DNA from: Nepenthes gracilis
Lineage: Eukaryota > Streptophyta > Magnoliopsida > Caryophyllales > Nepenthaceae
DNA: 64,000 bases
Assembly: GCA_033239525.1 (NCBI GenBank)
Contig: BSYO01000036.1
Location: 4,300,126-4,364,125, forward strand
Direction: 5' to 3'
Position numbers and translations under genes: made by a program. Position 1 is the first letter of the stretch; each line of letters begins with the position of its first letter. This document shows positions 44,220 to 57,569 of this stretch, one piece after another. The notes under the pieces were generated by a model. That model ran no database searches, was not told the origin of the DNA, and saw only the letters and a program-made list of their open reading frames with translations.

Positions 44220-46208
44220 GAACCTAAAACCCATCATATGATCTCATTTGACAACCATTTGAATAATATAATACATATGACCAACTTTATAAATATTGTA
44301 AGGGAAGTAACAAGTCAACCATAATAACAAAACTCAACATACATAACCAAATTATTTTTAATACACAACCATGGGCCTACACTTGGCCACACCAAATATC
44401 CAAAATATATTTGATATAAATGCAAATCAAAATAAAGCTAAAACACACCAAAATAATTGAATGTTGACTAGATCTCATCCGAACTCTTACAATGTATCTA
44501 AACCTACTAATATGAAGGGATAAGAAGTAAAGTAGTAATCCTAACATTTAACAAGTATTAATATAATATATAATAAATAATAAGATCCGAAATTGGAGGG
44601 TGGATCCATAAACACATTCAAAATAGATAAAAGATATAAGTTTGAAAACCTGATATTAAAGGTTAAATTATAAATTCAAAAACTCAATATCAAAAGTCAA
44701 ATCACAAATTTGTAAACCTAATATCAAAAGTCGAATACATATCTGAATTTGTTATCTAATAGTATAAGTCATAAGGGTAGTCTCATACTCAAATCGTAAT
44801 CTAAATCAAAATATAGTCACATTGGGATGTACTAATGACAAATCGTGATCTAGAATCAAATCATATAATCCAAATCATATCCATACGAAACGTAACTAAG
44901 CAAATGAAATCCAGATCCAAATCACATACGAATAAACAAAAACTGAAACAAAATCATATAAATCAAAACATATCTTAGGATAAATCTATCCAAATATACG
45001 AGATTGACCAAATCTCAACTCGGGGTTAACATATGAATCTCAAATCAAAATCTGAATATAAATCGATACAAAAATACAAAGTATGTATAAAATTAAAAAA
45101 AAAAAGATTATAAGACTAACTTGAGGAACGGTTACACATTCTTTTGGTAACCTTAAACTATATCACTTACCAAAAAAAAATCTTAAACTATATTAACTAC
45201 TATTTAGACCTATAGGTAAGGTCATCTATGTATTCTGTTACCTATAAATAAAGAACTTACTCATTATATTTTACCATCCGTAATTTTAGATACAATTCTC
45301 AAGTTTAGTATAAAAAGTAGAATGTCTGAATATATTAGTTTCTATTTAATTTACTTATGATGATTTTTATTAAAATACAAATGGGATTGGTAATCTACAA
45401 ACAAAACCTTTTCTTACCAATGAAAAAAGGAGTCACATAAATTTTCTATCAGGAGAGGCGCCACAAATCACATATCGAATCGTATTATAAAGATAGCAAC
45501 CTCAATCTCTAGACACCAATACATGAGTACTAATGTATGGCCCATGTAGGTTTTCATGATTTTTTTTTATACAAATATACTGATACTTAAATATATGGTC
45601 TCAAATATTTGCCATTTTTTCATAAAATAATAAAATTCTTGAATACTTACAAAATCCAAATAAAATTCTCAAACGATTAGGAAAAATATCATGCATGTAC
45701 AAAGGAAACACATGGGCTAAATTAAAATAGTATGCACAAAGATTAAACCTCTAAAATAAATATAAGACTTATTAGATATTGAAATAGACTAAAGATAGGG
45801 TTTATAGATACTTATATTAAACTTATACAAGTAGATTTAATAAAAGGATGCTCAGATCTATCCTTTATCTTATTCCTCTCTCATCTTCCTTCTCTCTCTC
45901 TCTCTTCCTTTTCTCTTGTGCAAATGCCAAACAGTACCTGCTCCTCCCCTTTACAACCCAAATGACACTTAAGTACCAAATCAGGTGAGCCTTGAACGCA
46001 AACCCATGGCTTTTGGCTCTCAAGCGCAACCTCGGGCATTAGCCCATGGAAAATGAGGCTCAGGTGCCACTCGGACATACTTCAGGCGCCTGCCCGCTAT
46101 TCCAAATATCCTTCAAAATGTTACCAAATACAATTAATTCTAACACATTCAATTAATTCAAATAATAAATAAATCCAAGATAAATCAAATGGGGATCTGA
46201 ATATTACA
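44220..46208 (-). repeat. AT-rich LTR-like unit, same family as in kinesin intron 9
   Basis: Shares landmarks with intron 9 unit 2 in the same order: ACTAACTTGAGGAACGGTTA, GAACTTACTCATTATATTTTACC, AATGTCTGAATATATTAGTTTC, a pyrimidine tract at 45870-45915, a CG-richer stretch (45930-46100), then GGGGATCTGAATATTACA at 46208. Strongly AT-shifted relative to the intron copies, as expected of methylated DNA decaying by C-to-T change. Confidence 0.55.
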
Positions 46209-48060
46209 AAAATAATATAAGACCTGTACGAATATCTAACTAATAATAGTATCTCTCAAATAATATAGACCACAATTTAACAAACTGTTTAAAATCTTGA
46301 TATAAACCTCAAATAAAATCCAAAATACATATCTAAACACAAATAGTAAACAAAGTCTTCAGATCCTCTCCATTTGTGATCCTACAAATATTTCAATACT
46401 TACTAATTTAAAAGGTTAGAAAATATGGCACATTATAAGTTTAAAACTCAATAAATATGTATCATATACAATGTGTATAAATTAGATAGAAGGTTTGAAA
46501 ACTGTAGACATCATGCCAAACTCCAATGTGTTCAAATTTCTAACCATGTAGTTTAAAAATCATGGTTTCATATGCAAAATTTGTAAAAGATATAGGACTG
46601 TCAAATAATTTAAATTGTATAAAATATTCTAATAGTGCAAATAATATGTTTTTCAAAAGCTTAAATATCTAAAATCGAAAGATTTTGAATATGGTACCAA
46701 AAATTACAAATATCAAAATCAATCATATCAACAGTCTTAAATGTGATATTGGTCAAAATTTTAAAAATTAAATTATGCTAAAATTTGATAATCAAGTATT
46801 AAAGGACTAATCTTGAGAATGGGTTATAGATATTATTGTTAATTTTGAGCTAAAATATTGCTATTTAAATCCATAGGCAGGTCATCTAAAAATTACTCCC
46901 TACAATAGGGTTAAATATCACTATTTTTTACCACTTGTGGATGATAACTATAATTTTTAAGTATACATAATATATTAGAATGTCTGAATATGTTGACTCC
47001 ATTTAATTTTTTATTATGGTTTTCAGTAAAATATCGAACAGTGAACTTTATAGCAAATATAAAAAAAATTTTCTCTCCATAGAAAATGTATAAATATCTA
47101 AAACTTCTTTATTCTAAAAATTTTTTTTCTCCCTGGTAAGAAAGTATAAATCATATCAAATATCAAAATAAAGTTTAACTTAAAGTACTTACATAGAATA
47201 ATAATATATAATGCCAAATGTACAAGCCTGACTTTTCTTTACAAATATTTTTATATACCAACATAATACTTCAAAATATTTACTAATTTCATAAAAAAAT
47301 GAACAAAATTCTTGAGTCTTTAGCAAAACCTAATGAAACTTTTAAATCTTCGATAAAAATCACTTGCATGTAGTATTATTTAAAGTAGGGGTATAAAAGA
47401 TAACATGCATATATAATAAAAGAAAAAATTTTGATAAAAAATTATAAAATTTTAAATTTAATTAAAAATTGGATTTGAAAATACTTACCTTAATTTTTTA
47501 TTTAACAGATCTAATGAAAAATGTTTTAAAATCTTCTTTCTCATCTTTCTCTCTTCTCCTCTTTTTCTCTTTATCTATTTTCTTCCTTCCCTGTGAGACA
47601 TGACTGCCTGCAATTATGCCAAGCCTTATTTAATACAATCAACATATAAGCACTAAACAGGTGTGCATTAGGCACTGTTCTACATCACAGATGCACACGA
47701 GTGCCACATTAGAAAAAATTCAGGTGCCATCATTCTATATCATCCACATACAAGTATCAATACAGGTATACTTCAAGCGTCACTATAATTCTTAAACTAT
47801 ACATGAGCGTTGCAAAATGTGCACATCACATGCCACTATTTTGCCACAAAAGCACATGAACGCCTAGAGGTGCATATCAGGTGTATGACTATTGCCTTAA
47901 ACATGTACAAACGTGGAGATAGACGCTTATCAGGTATCGAGCTTGATTCTAAATATTTATTTTTTCATCAAATTTTAATTATATAATTATTTTTAAATTA
48001 ACCCAAAATCATATTGATAACGTTATAAATCATAAATTAAAACTAGGGATTATAATAATT
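46209..48060 (-). repeat. Second AT-rich LTR-like unit, tandem with the previous one
   Basis: Repeats the same landmarks: ACTAATCTTGAGAATGGGTT near 46807, TTTTTTACCACTTGTGGATG near 46925, AGAATGTCTGAATATGTTGA near 46977, a pyrimidine tract at 47535-47595. Highly decayed, with no open frame of interest. Confidence 0.5.
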
Positions 48061-49639
48061 GTTGAGACCCAATCGTTATTGCATGCGAGTATACTCAAAT
48101 GACTAAGATAGGTTATAGAGTGATTGCCTTCATAAGTGTTGAGACCATAACTAGATATCAACTTGGGTGCTAGGGACATTATGCCATGGACGCTAGTGAC
48201 TAACATTGGTAGACTATAAAGTTTCCGAGGGTATGCTGGAACTTGAGTGCTCCATGTGATGGCATAATTTATAATAATCATAGGTGAGCATGTGTGAAGC
48301 TAAACATAAGAACCTATTGGTGGAGTGAATGTCAATTTGATGGTAAATTGGATGTAAGGAAGCAATGGACATGTTGCTATCTACTTGACTGAAGTCTGAA
48401 AGCTTTGAAATTATTGGGGACGATACACGACTTATTGAGAGGGATCTGACTTGCTAGCATTATGTGGCTAAGTATTTGAGACATGATTGTTAAATTCTCA
48501 AGTTGAGAAAGACTAATCTTAATAAGAAGAAGTGCAAGATATGAATTTTAAAAGGTTATTTTAATAATTTTTAATATGATTAATTAGTAAATTTTTGATA
48601 TTAATTGAAGATTTGAGTAAAAAATTAAGTGTTAAATCGTTATAAATTAGATCGAGTGGGACTTGACGAACCCTTGACCAACGCATGAGTATCTTTTAAA
48701 TAGAATGTGCGTGCCTGAAATATAGTCAAGTAACGAATATGTGTTTGAGTCAAAATATTTGCACTTGATGGACATTCGTGTGCTATATAAATTTAGCCTC
48801 AGCGCTAGCTCCACATCTAATGAGGGCACATGCGACATTGTTTATATAAATAAGCCTACTATCAGATTTTATCTCATTTTTTAGAGTTTTGAGAGAAGAA
48901 AGAAAAAGAAGAGAAAAAGAGAAAAAATAAGAGAAAGAATGAGGGAGAATGTGAATTTAAGGAGAGTTCAAGCAACTTTTTTATTAGATTAAATGAAAAT
49001 AAGTATATCTAAATTATTTTTTTCTTTATTTTTTTATAATTTTTTTGAGTATTTTTTATTTCAATGCTCATATATGTGCTATTTTTGTACTTATTTACAT
49101 ACATATAATTTTATTATCATTTCATAAAATTTTACAAACTTTATACATTAAATTTATGAAAACCATATTTAAATATTAAAATTTCTATATAAATATTCAA
49201 ACATATTTTCAAATCTCACATATATGTTTCTATATGTAAATAATTTCTACATTGACTATATTATATTCTTGAAATTCTCTACATAAATGGTTTTACTTAT
49301 TATAAATTTTACTTTATGATCTTTTACATATCACATATTTTTATGGAAATTAATAAAAACTCTATTTGAACTTTGATTTATATTTGAATGGAAATCTAAT
49401 TAATATAGAAAAAAATTATAAAAAATGATATAAAATTTAGTTACTCACTTTTATACCTCTGTATTCAATTAATATATAAAAAGACATATTTTGCCTATTT
49501 TTATTTACATCATTTTGATTTACTTTAATTTTTCTTTAGTTATCTTATAATTTATTTAATTAAAATTGATGTTAGGAAGACATCATTGAGATAGTGTGAT
49601 GATATGGTACCTCCCTTAAATTATTATATTATCAGACAC
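48061..49639 (+). repeat. AT-rich LTR-like sequence in forward orientation
   Basis: A TATA-like TTTATATAAATAAG lies near 48840, then a purine tract GAGAGAAGAAAGAAAAAGAA (48889-48950) like the leader of the other LTRs, but on the opposite strand to the two preceding units. The remainder is very AT-rich with no gene. The boundaries are unclear. Confidence 0.4.
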
Positions 49640-50465
49640 TGATGGGTACGGTAATCCATAGGTCAGCTTAGAATCTAATCTGTAAAATGAAAAAGGGTAC
49701 AAATAGCGATAACCCAACAGAAGACCCTCTAGGTTCAAGATCTAGAAGATCGACTACTGACCCAAGTGGTTCAACTTGAAACTATTCAAAAATTATTGAC
49801 CCAAGCAATTCGACCTGAAACCGTTTAACAATAAATGAGCATTATGGATAATCAATGGATTATTTCAATAGTTACAACACCAAATTCAATGATTAGAAAC
49901 TGTATCAACCTAACTAATAAATGTCGGCGGCGGTTAGATGCATAACACCCCTCATAATTATCCAGACATTGAACGCATGTGATAGTTATATGAGTAATGT
50001 CTCTTATAATTGCAGAACTGCAATGCTTAAGGATCGCTAAGTTGGCACTCACACTATAAATACACCATTTTCTTCACAGGAAAAGAGGGTCCAGACTAAA
50101 AGAATATTCAAATAGTCAAGCCACTCAGACATGAGTGATCTCTCCGAAAGTCACTCTCCCTATGAGCGCAGCACCTCAAAACCGCTCACTCATTCAAGTG
50201 TACCCATTGGAGTCTAATCCTCTATCAAACATTAAATCCCCAAATACTCTTGTGTCCATGAATTCTCATCCTCCTATCTTTTTCTTTGATATAGAAAGAT
50301 TACTGATTTAAGTATTAAACATACTAGGGAGTGAGTCCCGTATTTCTTTTACCTCTTATTTGTTAGTTGTGGAGTGTAGGGTTCAGGCCAAATCGGTTTC
50401 CTGTCGGACTCCTAAATAAGGTAATTTCCTAATTCTTTCGATAATCTGAATCCAAAGATACATCA
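49640..50465 (+). repeat. 5' LTR of E3
   Basis: TGATGGGTACGGTAATCC to AAAGATACATCA. Shorter than the E1 LTR (826 versus 1146 bp), with the same ends. A TATAAATA motif lies at about 50056. Confidence 0.8.
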
Positions 50466-50485
50466 TTAGTGCCATCTATGAGAAC
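50466..50485 (+). other. Decayed primer-binding site of E3
   Basis: TTAGTGCCATCTATGAGAAC stands where E1 has TTGGCGCCGTCTGTGGGAAA. The differences within the primer core are all G-to-A or C-to-T. Confidence 0.75.
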
Positions 50486-51159
50486 AATAAAAAGTCTAAC
50501 CACATTATCGAAGAAAGCAAACATAGTAAACACCAGGGTTTAAACAAGTACGCTTGTAAGAGACGCCATCTTCCATAGTGATGACCCAACCATAGATAGT
50601 CATGAAGATGATCATCAGGCCACAAACGTGGAGATGCTGGGTACATGGGTGGACATGTTATCAAAACTGTTCCAGACCATATGTACCCATCTGGAGGTAC
50701 AACCATTGGGGGCTCTTTCCTGTAACTTTTAGACTTTGGCATCCAAAAGGAGAAGTTGGAGGAAGAGATAGCCCGCCAAGGAGATAATCCAGTGGCCTGA
50801 TGACTTTGAAGTCCAAGAGGACATGAGCAACAAGGCCTAGACGCGGCTGGAAGCCAATTAAGGCTTAGAGCTCGGGATGAAAGCCAGGAGTGACAGAATT
50901 TACGTTACTCCTGAAACAACCAAAGGCCTTCAGCCTGAGAAAAAGTCTCATATAACACCCTACCAAGGAAGGCCTGTAACCGGCTAATTCGGCACGTCTC
51001 TTTGAAGCACTCAAAATTGAGGACCTTCCTCAATATTAAGAGGATTACGTCTACCTCTCAAGTAGAGGAAAAGATTCGAAAGATCAAGTATCAGTTGTTC
51101 AAAGAAAGAACTAATAGACACTCGGCTGATTTGGGAAGGTCATCATTCATAAGGGAGAC

Positions 51160-52090
51160 CAGGATGTAGGAACTCCCTTGCAAATTTAAGATGCCAACCC
51201 TAGAGACTTTCGATAGAAGTTTCAATCTAATATACTATCTGGTTCACTTCTACACTCTACTAGAATTTCAAGGCCTTGATGATGCAACCATGTGTCTCTA
51301 CTTTCCACTGACCCTCAAGGGAGACATTCGGATTTAGTTCTATCGGTTGCAGCCAAATTCAATTAAAACATTCCAAGAGCTAGCCGATAACTTTTTACCA
51401 CAATTTGCCTCTAACCAAAGGAAGGAGAAGTTGCCTTGACATTTTGTTCGCATCCGATAAGGACCAAATGAAAGTTTGAAATGCTTCCTTGCTTAGTTCG
51501 AAGCAGAGGCCCAAAGGATATCCAAGCCAACCGATGAGGTGAAGTTAAACTCCTTTATGTCGATTGTGTAATCAAGTGACTTCTTTAAGCACCTGGTCCA
51601 ATAGGAGCCCAAGACCTTTCTTGAGGTAGAAACCATTACCCATATCTACATTGCCGCTGAGGAGGCCAATAAAGATAAGAGGCTAGAGCGCGTAGAACAC
51701 CATTTGGGATCAATGAGCAGAAAGAAGAGAAACGAAGACAACTCTAATACTTGAGATCCTAGGATGCAACTGAGGACAAAGCCGAGTGTCGGAAGAGAGT
51801 TTAGGCCCCTGAATCTGACTTCATTGAATGATACCTAGATAAACATTCTCATACAAATCTGAGACAAGATGTTCTTAAAATGGCCAAAGAAGCCTAAGAA
51901 CTCGGAGGAATGAGATCAGTCTAGGTATTATTTCTACCATCGATCTTCAAGTCATAGCACTGAGGATTGCCAAATGTTATAGAAAGAGATTGAGGCCCTC
52001 GTTCAGAAAGGGCACCTTAACAAGTTCCTAAGAAACCTGAGACAAGCCTTCGAGAGAACAAATGATGACAAGCTGCGCCCACAGCAATAG
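51160..52090 (+). pseudogene. E3 gag
   Basis: CKFKMPTLETFDRSF (E1: TKFKMPSLDSYDGSS), LEFQGLDDATMCLYFPLTLK, FEAEAQRISKPTDEVKLNSF, DFFKHL and a degenerate knuckle, YFYHRSSSHSTEDC (first Cys lost), at about 51924-51970. At least five stops interrupt it, among them a TAG just after GDIRI. 50490-51160 holds the unrecognisable N-terminal part. Confidence 0.75.
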
Positions 52091-52199
52091 CCACGCAACC
52101 GGGTTAGGGCTGAAGGGGTTAATATGGTGTCCATGGGACCACCTAGGAATAATACTCCAAACCACCTAGAGAGGACTTCCAACAGTAAGAAATAGGGGA

Positions 52200-52870
52200 T
52201 AGGAGTCAGGAATGATGTCATTAGTTTTAGTGATAATGATATAACATATATCATAACACCCCATTCTGACTCTTTTGTGTATCTGCACTCGTATAGGGCA
52301 GTACGTTTGACTAGCAATTGACACAAGTTTTTATTGATAATAAAAATTTTAAAAATTTATTGTATCTCGATGTCTGTTTTAAACTCTAAAAAGGGATTAA
52401 ATGAGAACTATTGAGGGACCCTTATACAAACTTGATAACGAACCTGTTCCAGTCTAGGTGACCACTCAATTAGATGTCACACTAGAAACATATCGAAAGA
52501 TTGCATCCCGCATGCTCACGTTCCTGGTAGTCGACATACCCTCGGTCTACAATGTTATTTTGGGACAATCCTACTTAGTCGCATTCTAAGTAGTGACATC
52601 GATCCTACATCTTAAGATAAAATTCATGACAGAATGAAGTGTCGGAGAAAACCTAGGTGACCAAGTCATTGGCCAGACATGCTATTTATCTCATATCAAT
52701 CAGGCAATTCTAAATCAGTCTATCAAAGACTTTGATTTTTGAGATGAAGCAACATTATAATAAGGATAATCCAGCAAATCAACTCACCAGATCCCTCTGG
52801 ATCCTAGCGAGTTAGAGAAATGTGTACAGATCGAAAACTCACTGTCGGGTCACCTGCGTGAATAGTTGAT
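52200..52870 (+). pseudogene. E3 protease remnant
   Basis: Readable in pieces: SFSDNDITYI near 52210, KFLLII-type active-site strand near 52325 (the catalytic Asp region reads TTGATAATAAAAAT, with the Gly-Ser lost), MLTFLVVDIPSVYNVILG-like sequence near 52510, and CVQIENSLSGHLRE near 52820. Not functional. Confidence 0.65.
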
Positions 52871-53039
52871 GGATTTTCTTCACCAGAACTCCGATGTATT
52901 TGTATGGACATTTGCTAACATACCAGGAATATTGATTGGAGTAATGGTTTATAAGTTAGGCTTCGATCTCGGTCACAAGTTGGGCCTCAATCTCGATTAT
53001 AAACCAGTCACGTAGAAGTAGAGGAACCATTCCATCAAA

Positions 53040-53690
53040 AAATTAATTGCTATGAGAGAAGAAGTTAAGAAGCTACTCAACCCAGACTTCATAAGGGGAA
53101 TCCAGTACCCGAACTGGTTATCAAGTATGATATTCTTTAAGAAGAGTAATGGAAAATGGTGGATGTACGTCGACTTCGTTGATGTGAAGAAAGTGTGTCT
53201 AAAAAATAGTTTTCCATTACTGAGAATTGATCTCTTAGTAGACTCAACATTTGGACATATGCTATTGAGTTTCATGGACACCTATTCAGGCTACAATCAG
53301 ATCTAGATGAGTCTTGACGATGAAGATACGTATCTTTCATGACAAACAAAGGGACGTGCTGTTACAAAGTCATGCCATTTGATCTAAAGAACGTAAAATT
53401 TAAGTATCAGAGGCTCATAAATAAAATATTCGAAGTACAGATTGGTCGGAATATGAAAGTATATGTGGACGATAACCACAACAACCAACGACCATATTCA
53501 TAATCTCATAGAAGCCTTTGAGGTATTTCGAGCACACCAGATGAAGTTGAATCCAACCAAGTGTTTATTCGGGGTAATTTTGGAGAAGTTCTTTGGCTTT
53601 ATCGTCTCACACCGGGTGATCAAAATGAACCCTAAGAAGATAAAAGCTACTATGAAAATTAACCCATCTTGATTTGTGAAGGAAGTCTAA
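53040..53690 (+). pseudogene. E3 reverse transcriptase remnant
   Basis: 53052-53306 is open: MREEVKKLLNPDFIRGIQYP, FFKKSNGKWWMYVDFVDVKK, LLSFMDTYSGYNQI. After a stop it continues with VYVDD at about 53460 (catalytic Asps present, then a frameshift) and HQMKLNPTKCLFGVILEKFF. The closest match in the window is the E1 RT. Confidence 0.82.
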
Positions 53691-54720
53691 AGGCTCACTG
53701 GAAGACTCGTAGCATTCTCCCAATTCCTAGTGAAGTCAGTAAAGAAATATCTCTACTTCTTTAAGGCTCTGAGAGGAACAAAAAGAAGTGATTTTTAATG
53801 GATTGTCAACTGCCAGACAACCTTCTAAGAACTAAAGGAATAACGTACTAATTCACCTCTCTTAACCTCTCCAAAAAAAACTTGAAGAACTATATCTTTA
53901 CCTTATAATATTTGGCATAGCATAGAGCTCAGTCCTAATTAGGTAAGGATCCAGTGTATAATGATTGTTCTATAACGTTAGTAAAATCCTAATAGACATC
54001 GAGATTCATTAGTCACATGTAGAAAGGATGGCTTTGGGGATAGTCTACTCGGTCAGGAAGTTATGATTGTACTTTTAGGCCCACAAGATCGTTGTCTAAA
54101 TAGATCAGCTATTAAAGTAGATTTTATAGAAACCCAACATGTTCGGATGATTGATCAAATGAATTATTGAATTGGGCGAGTTTGATTTGGAATTTTGATT
54201 TTGGCCAACCATGAAAGGTTAGGTCCTCACAAATTTTACAGTCGAAACAGTGATCCCAATTCTTGATGTCATCAATCCGAGCAGAGGCACCTACCAACAA
54301 GAAAGAGCTCCTATCTTAATCTTTCATGTGGACAGGTCATCAACCCAATCATGGAGTAGAGTAAGTACGGTCTTAAGGACTCTAGATTAGTCGAAGATAA
54401 AATAATCAATGATTTTGGAATTTTCAGCCACCAACAATATCACCGAGTATGAAGGCTTATTGGCCAGACTTAGGATGTCAAAGAAATGCTCAGCAAAGAA
54501 TTTGATCGTCCACGACGACTTAAAGTTGATAGTCAACCAGGTCATTGAGAATTTTAAAGTGTGAAGCCCATTTCTCGCAAGGTATCTTGCTAGAGCAAAG
54601 GCTTAGGTCATTCAACCGGTTGGAAATACGCCACATCCTATGGGAAGAAAACTGAAAGGTGGATCAGTTGGCAAAGGCAACTGCAATTGAAAATCGTGAG
54701 CAATATGCCCGAGACTTGTG
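53691..54720 (+). pseudogene. E3 RNase H region (both domains), unreadable in one frame
   Basis: Traces: LTGRLVAFSQFLVKSVKKY near 53695, LGEFDLEF near 54172, STNNITEYEGLLARLRMSKK near 54426 and LIVHDDLKLIVNQVIENF near 54505. The second RNase H keeps the Glu (TEYEG) that E1 has lost. Several frameshifts and stops. Confidence 0.6.
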
Positions 54721-54899
54721 AAAAGTTCTTACAACTTCGAGTATTAAAGCCCTGGAGTAGGAAACACTTCATATCTCATATAATGAAAATTAGATGACTC
54801 CGTATAGAAGGTACTTGATCGAAGGCCTTCTACTGGGTAACCAAGATGATGCCAAGCGTATCAAGAAGATAGTAGGTTGGTAAACCATCATGGATGAGA

Positions 54900-55990
54900 G
54901 ACTATACTAATGAGGTTATTTAGTCCCCTACATTCGGTGTCTTACTCCGAATAAGTTGACTATGTGCTATGTGAGGTACATTTTGAAATCTACGGATCAC
55001 ATATTGGAAACAAGAACCTACCATTCAAGGTCATGCGACAGGACTACTACTGACCAATGATGAAGAGAGATGTTGTAGAATTCATGAAGAAATATAAAAA
55101 CTGTCAAATTTACGATAATATTTTTCATCAGTCACACATAGAATTGCAAACCCTGCAGTTACTCTAACCGTTCATACAATGGAGGCTTGACATATTAGGC
55201 CTATTTCCCATCATATATGGGTAGAGAAAGTTTGTTATGGTCAGTATCGACTATTTCATGAAGTGGGTAGAAACCTTCCCATTGGCACGGATTAATGAGC
55301 AAAATGCCATAGAGTTCGTTCGACAGAATATATATATACAGATTTGGGATCCTCAAGGTCGTAGTGACCGATAATAGAATCTAATTCATTGGCAAAAGAT
55401 TTGCCAAGTACTATACCAGTTTGGGAATCTAACTGTTCACACTTTTGTCACCTATCGACAAGCGAACGGGAAAGTGAAAATAACAAACCGAGCTTTGCTA
55501 CACGGGTTAAAGACGAAGCTAGAGGATGTAGGTGGCTCATGGGCAAATGAGTTGCCTTCCATGCTAAAGTCCTATAAGACAATACCAAGGGAACTCATAT
55601 GAGAGACACCCTTTAGTTTATGCTATGGTATTGAAGCGGTTATCCGGGTAGAGATTGGTTTGTTCAGCCTTCAAGTTGAAAGTTTCAACCCTTAAAACAA
55701 TTCTTAACAACTTAGAGAATACTTCGACTTACTTGAAGAAGCCCGAGACGAAACAAGGCTGTGCATGGCGGCTTATTAGTAACGAATCACTTGATACTAC
55801 AATAGGAAGGTGAAGGCATAGTAATTTGAGGTAGGGGATCTAGTTCTACGAAGTATAAAGGTAACAAGTAAAACCATTGACATGAACAATGTCTCCCGAT
55901 CGGGAGGGATAGTTCCTAGTATCAGAGATTCTCCAAAACGGGACGTAGAAGTTACGCATTTAGAATGAAAAATTGGTCCCCCAAGGATGT
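54900..55990 (+). pseudogene. E3 integrase remnant
   Basis: VHFEIYGSHIGNKNLPFKVM (HHCC start; the Cys is Tyr), MKKYKNCQIY, RLDILGLFPIIYG with the first Asp, FMKWVETFPLARINEQNAIE, and later TYRQANGKVKITNRALLHGL, where the catalytic Glu is Lys. The C-terminus ends near 55990. Multiple stops. Confidence 0.75.
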
Positions 55991-57120
55991 GGAATGACAT
56001 CCACTTCAAAAAATATTATTAGTAAAAAGTTGCCGAGTACAGATAAATCTAGTACATGTCATGCGAATTACTTGTATGATGTAAACACGTTTCAATTAAT
56101 AAAATGATCGTTTATTTTATTTACTTTATTGTTCATATGAATGCTTGTATGATTTCATAAATTCAAAGGACTAGACTGCTTCTAATTCAGAAAAAATTCT
56201 TCACTTGTGATCTGACCTGTTAAAGTACGGTCAAAACCTCGGCCCAAACAATCAAGCAACCCAAACGAGCTGAAAGACTTTTTTTTGGTACGTAATTAAT
56301 TTTTATAAATGAAAAAGAATAAAATACAGAACCAATATTCTATCTCCAAGTGTTTTGCTGACTTGAATTTAGAACAAAGACGTTGGGGCTTTCCCTGAAA
56401 ACCATGAATCATGTCACAAGACCAAAGTAAAGTAAATAACAAAAGAATAATAGAGTTACATCTGCCTAAAGCCATCAACCAAGCCGGTCAAACAGTAGAT
56501 AATAGTGTCCATACTAACAGCCCAACGTTCCTTCCAGTCCTGCTAACGAAACATCCACTCCGAAATTGAGAGACAACGGCCTGGGGGTTTTTAGATAGAA
56601 GTCAAACCCTCTCAAAAGTGATTGAAATAAAATTAAACCTTAGGGAGCATTTCAGCAAGTGTGCAACAACTTCCTTCAATATGAACGAGTACCATCAGTC
56701 AACAACGGTTGATGGATTAGAACCTGACGCACATGTGTTACAATGCCCTCTAACAAGGACAACCACTATCAGCTAATTACGGGAGATGGTCTAGGATCCA
56801 TCGAAGCCCAGCGACTATAACAATCAAACTTAGTCGGCCACAAAGAGGCTTTTCTAGTGTTATGGCATCCTCTATTGGAATAAGCACAATTAGACAAATA
56901 TATCCAACCAAACCTAATGACAATAACAACGCTTAGTCGGTAAATAAAAACAAAATTGACCAAAAAGACTCAACATAAGCTTGAAGACATTAATCATAAT
57001 GATCTAAACAATCTAACTGATTTATTAATGAATCAATATGTACAACATGGAATGTCGATCAGAGGATTACAAAACAAAACACTACCCAGAGCCTATAACT
57101 CAAATAGAATGACTATCCTA
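55991..57120. other. E3 3' region without a readable gene
   Basis: Colinear with E1 after pol: CTAGACTGCTTCTAATTC near 56171 matches CTAGACTGCCCCTAAGTC of E1. The hairpin array expected next is absent or deleted. 56640-56790 resembles the E1 stretch between array and antisense gene (GGTTGATGGATTAGAACC). Confidence 0.45.
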
Positions 57121-57569
57121 AGGCCGGGAGCCCCTCGTTGAACGTGGCGAAGACTCTCCTCCTTTCTATGGGAAATTAACTAAATCAGATCGGTGAAGAG
57201 CTCTAGTGTTTCTCAGATTAAGGAAGCCAAGAAGAAAGTTGGGAGTAGCCAATGACACAATCCGTCTGCAAAGACGAATGTTATCCTAGAATCTGTCATT
57301 TATTGCATGATCAACTTCTTCTAGATGAAGACAAGTCCTCAACACCCCTTTGAGTTGACCGCACTTACTCCAGAGATTAGCGCACTTACTCCAGAGATCA
57401 GCAAATTGCTGCTCAACCACTTGAAGCTTCTCCTCGAGCGAAGCAATCTGATCCAGAGCTTGAGATTTTTAACATGAAAACTCTTGAGATCTTGCTTCAA
57501 ACTTGGGCAGCTCTTGGCCAAGGAAAGTGACCTACTCTCGACTCTAATGCACCTCGACAATGGAAGGAT
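57121..57569 (-). pseudogene. E3 antisense gene fragment (coiled-coil end)
   Basis: The minus strand from about 57500 reads LDQIASLEEKLQVVEQQFAD, then a tandem pair LWSKCAN LWSKCGQ caused by a 24-bp direct repeat (57363-57410), and a tail like that of the E1 gene. The rest, toward its start, is cut off by the Tekay LTR at 57570. Confidence 0.55.

Larger units (their letters stand above)
49640..57569 (+). mobile_element. Heavily decayed Tat element E3, 3' end cut by Tekay insertion
   Basis: A 5' LTR (49640-50465), a decayed primer site, then gag, protease, RT, RNase H and integrase are readable in E1 order but with many stops. It continues into a scrap of the antisense gene, where a Tekay LTR begins at 57570. 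The 3' LTR is not in the window. Most differences from E1 are G-to-A or C-to-T, and stops typically stand where E1 has Gln, Arg or Trp. Confidence 0.85.
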
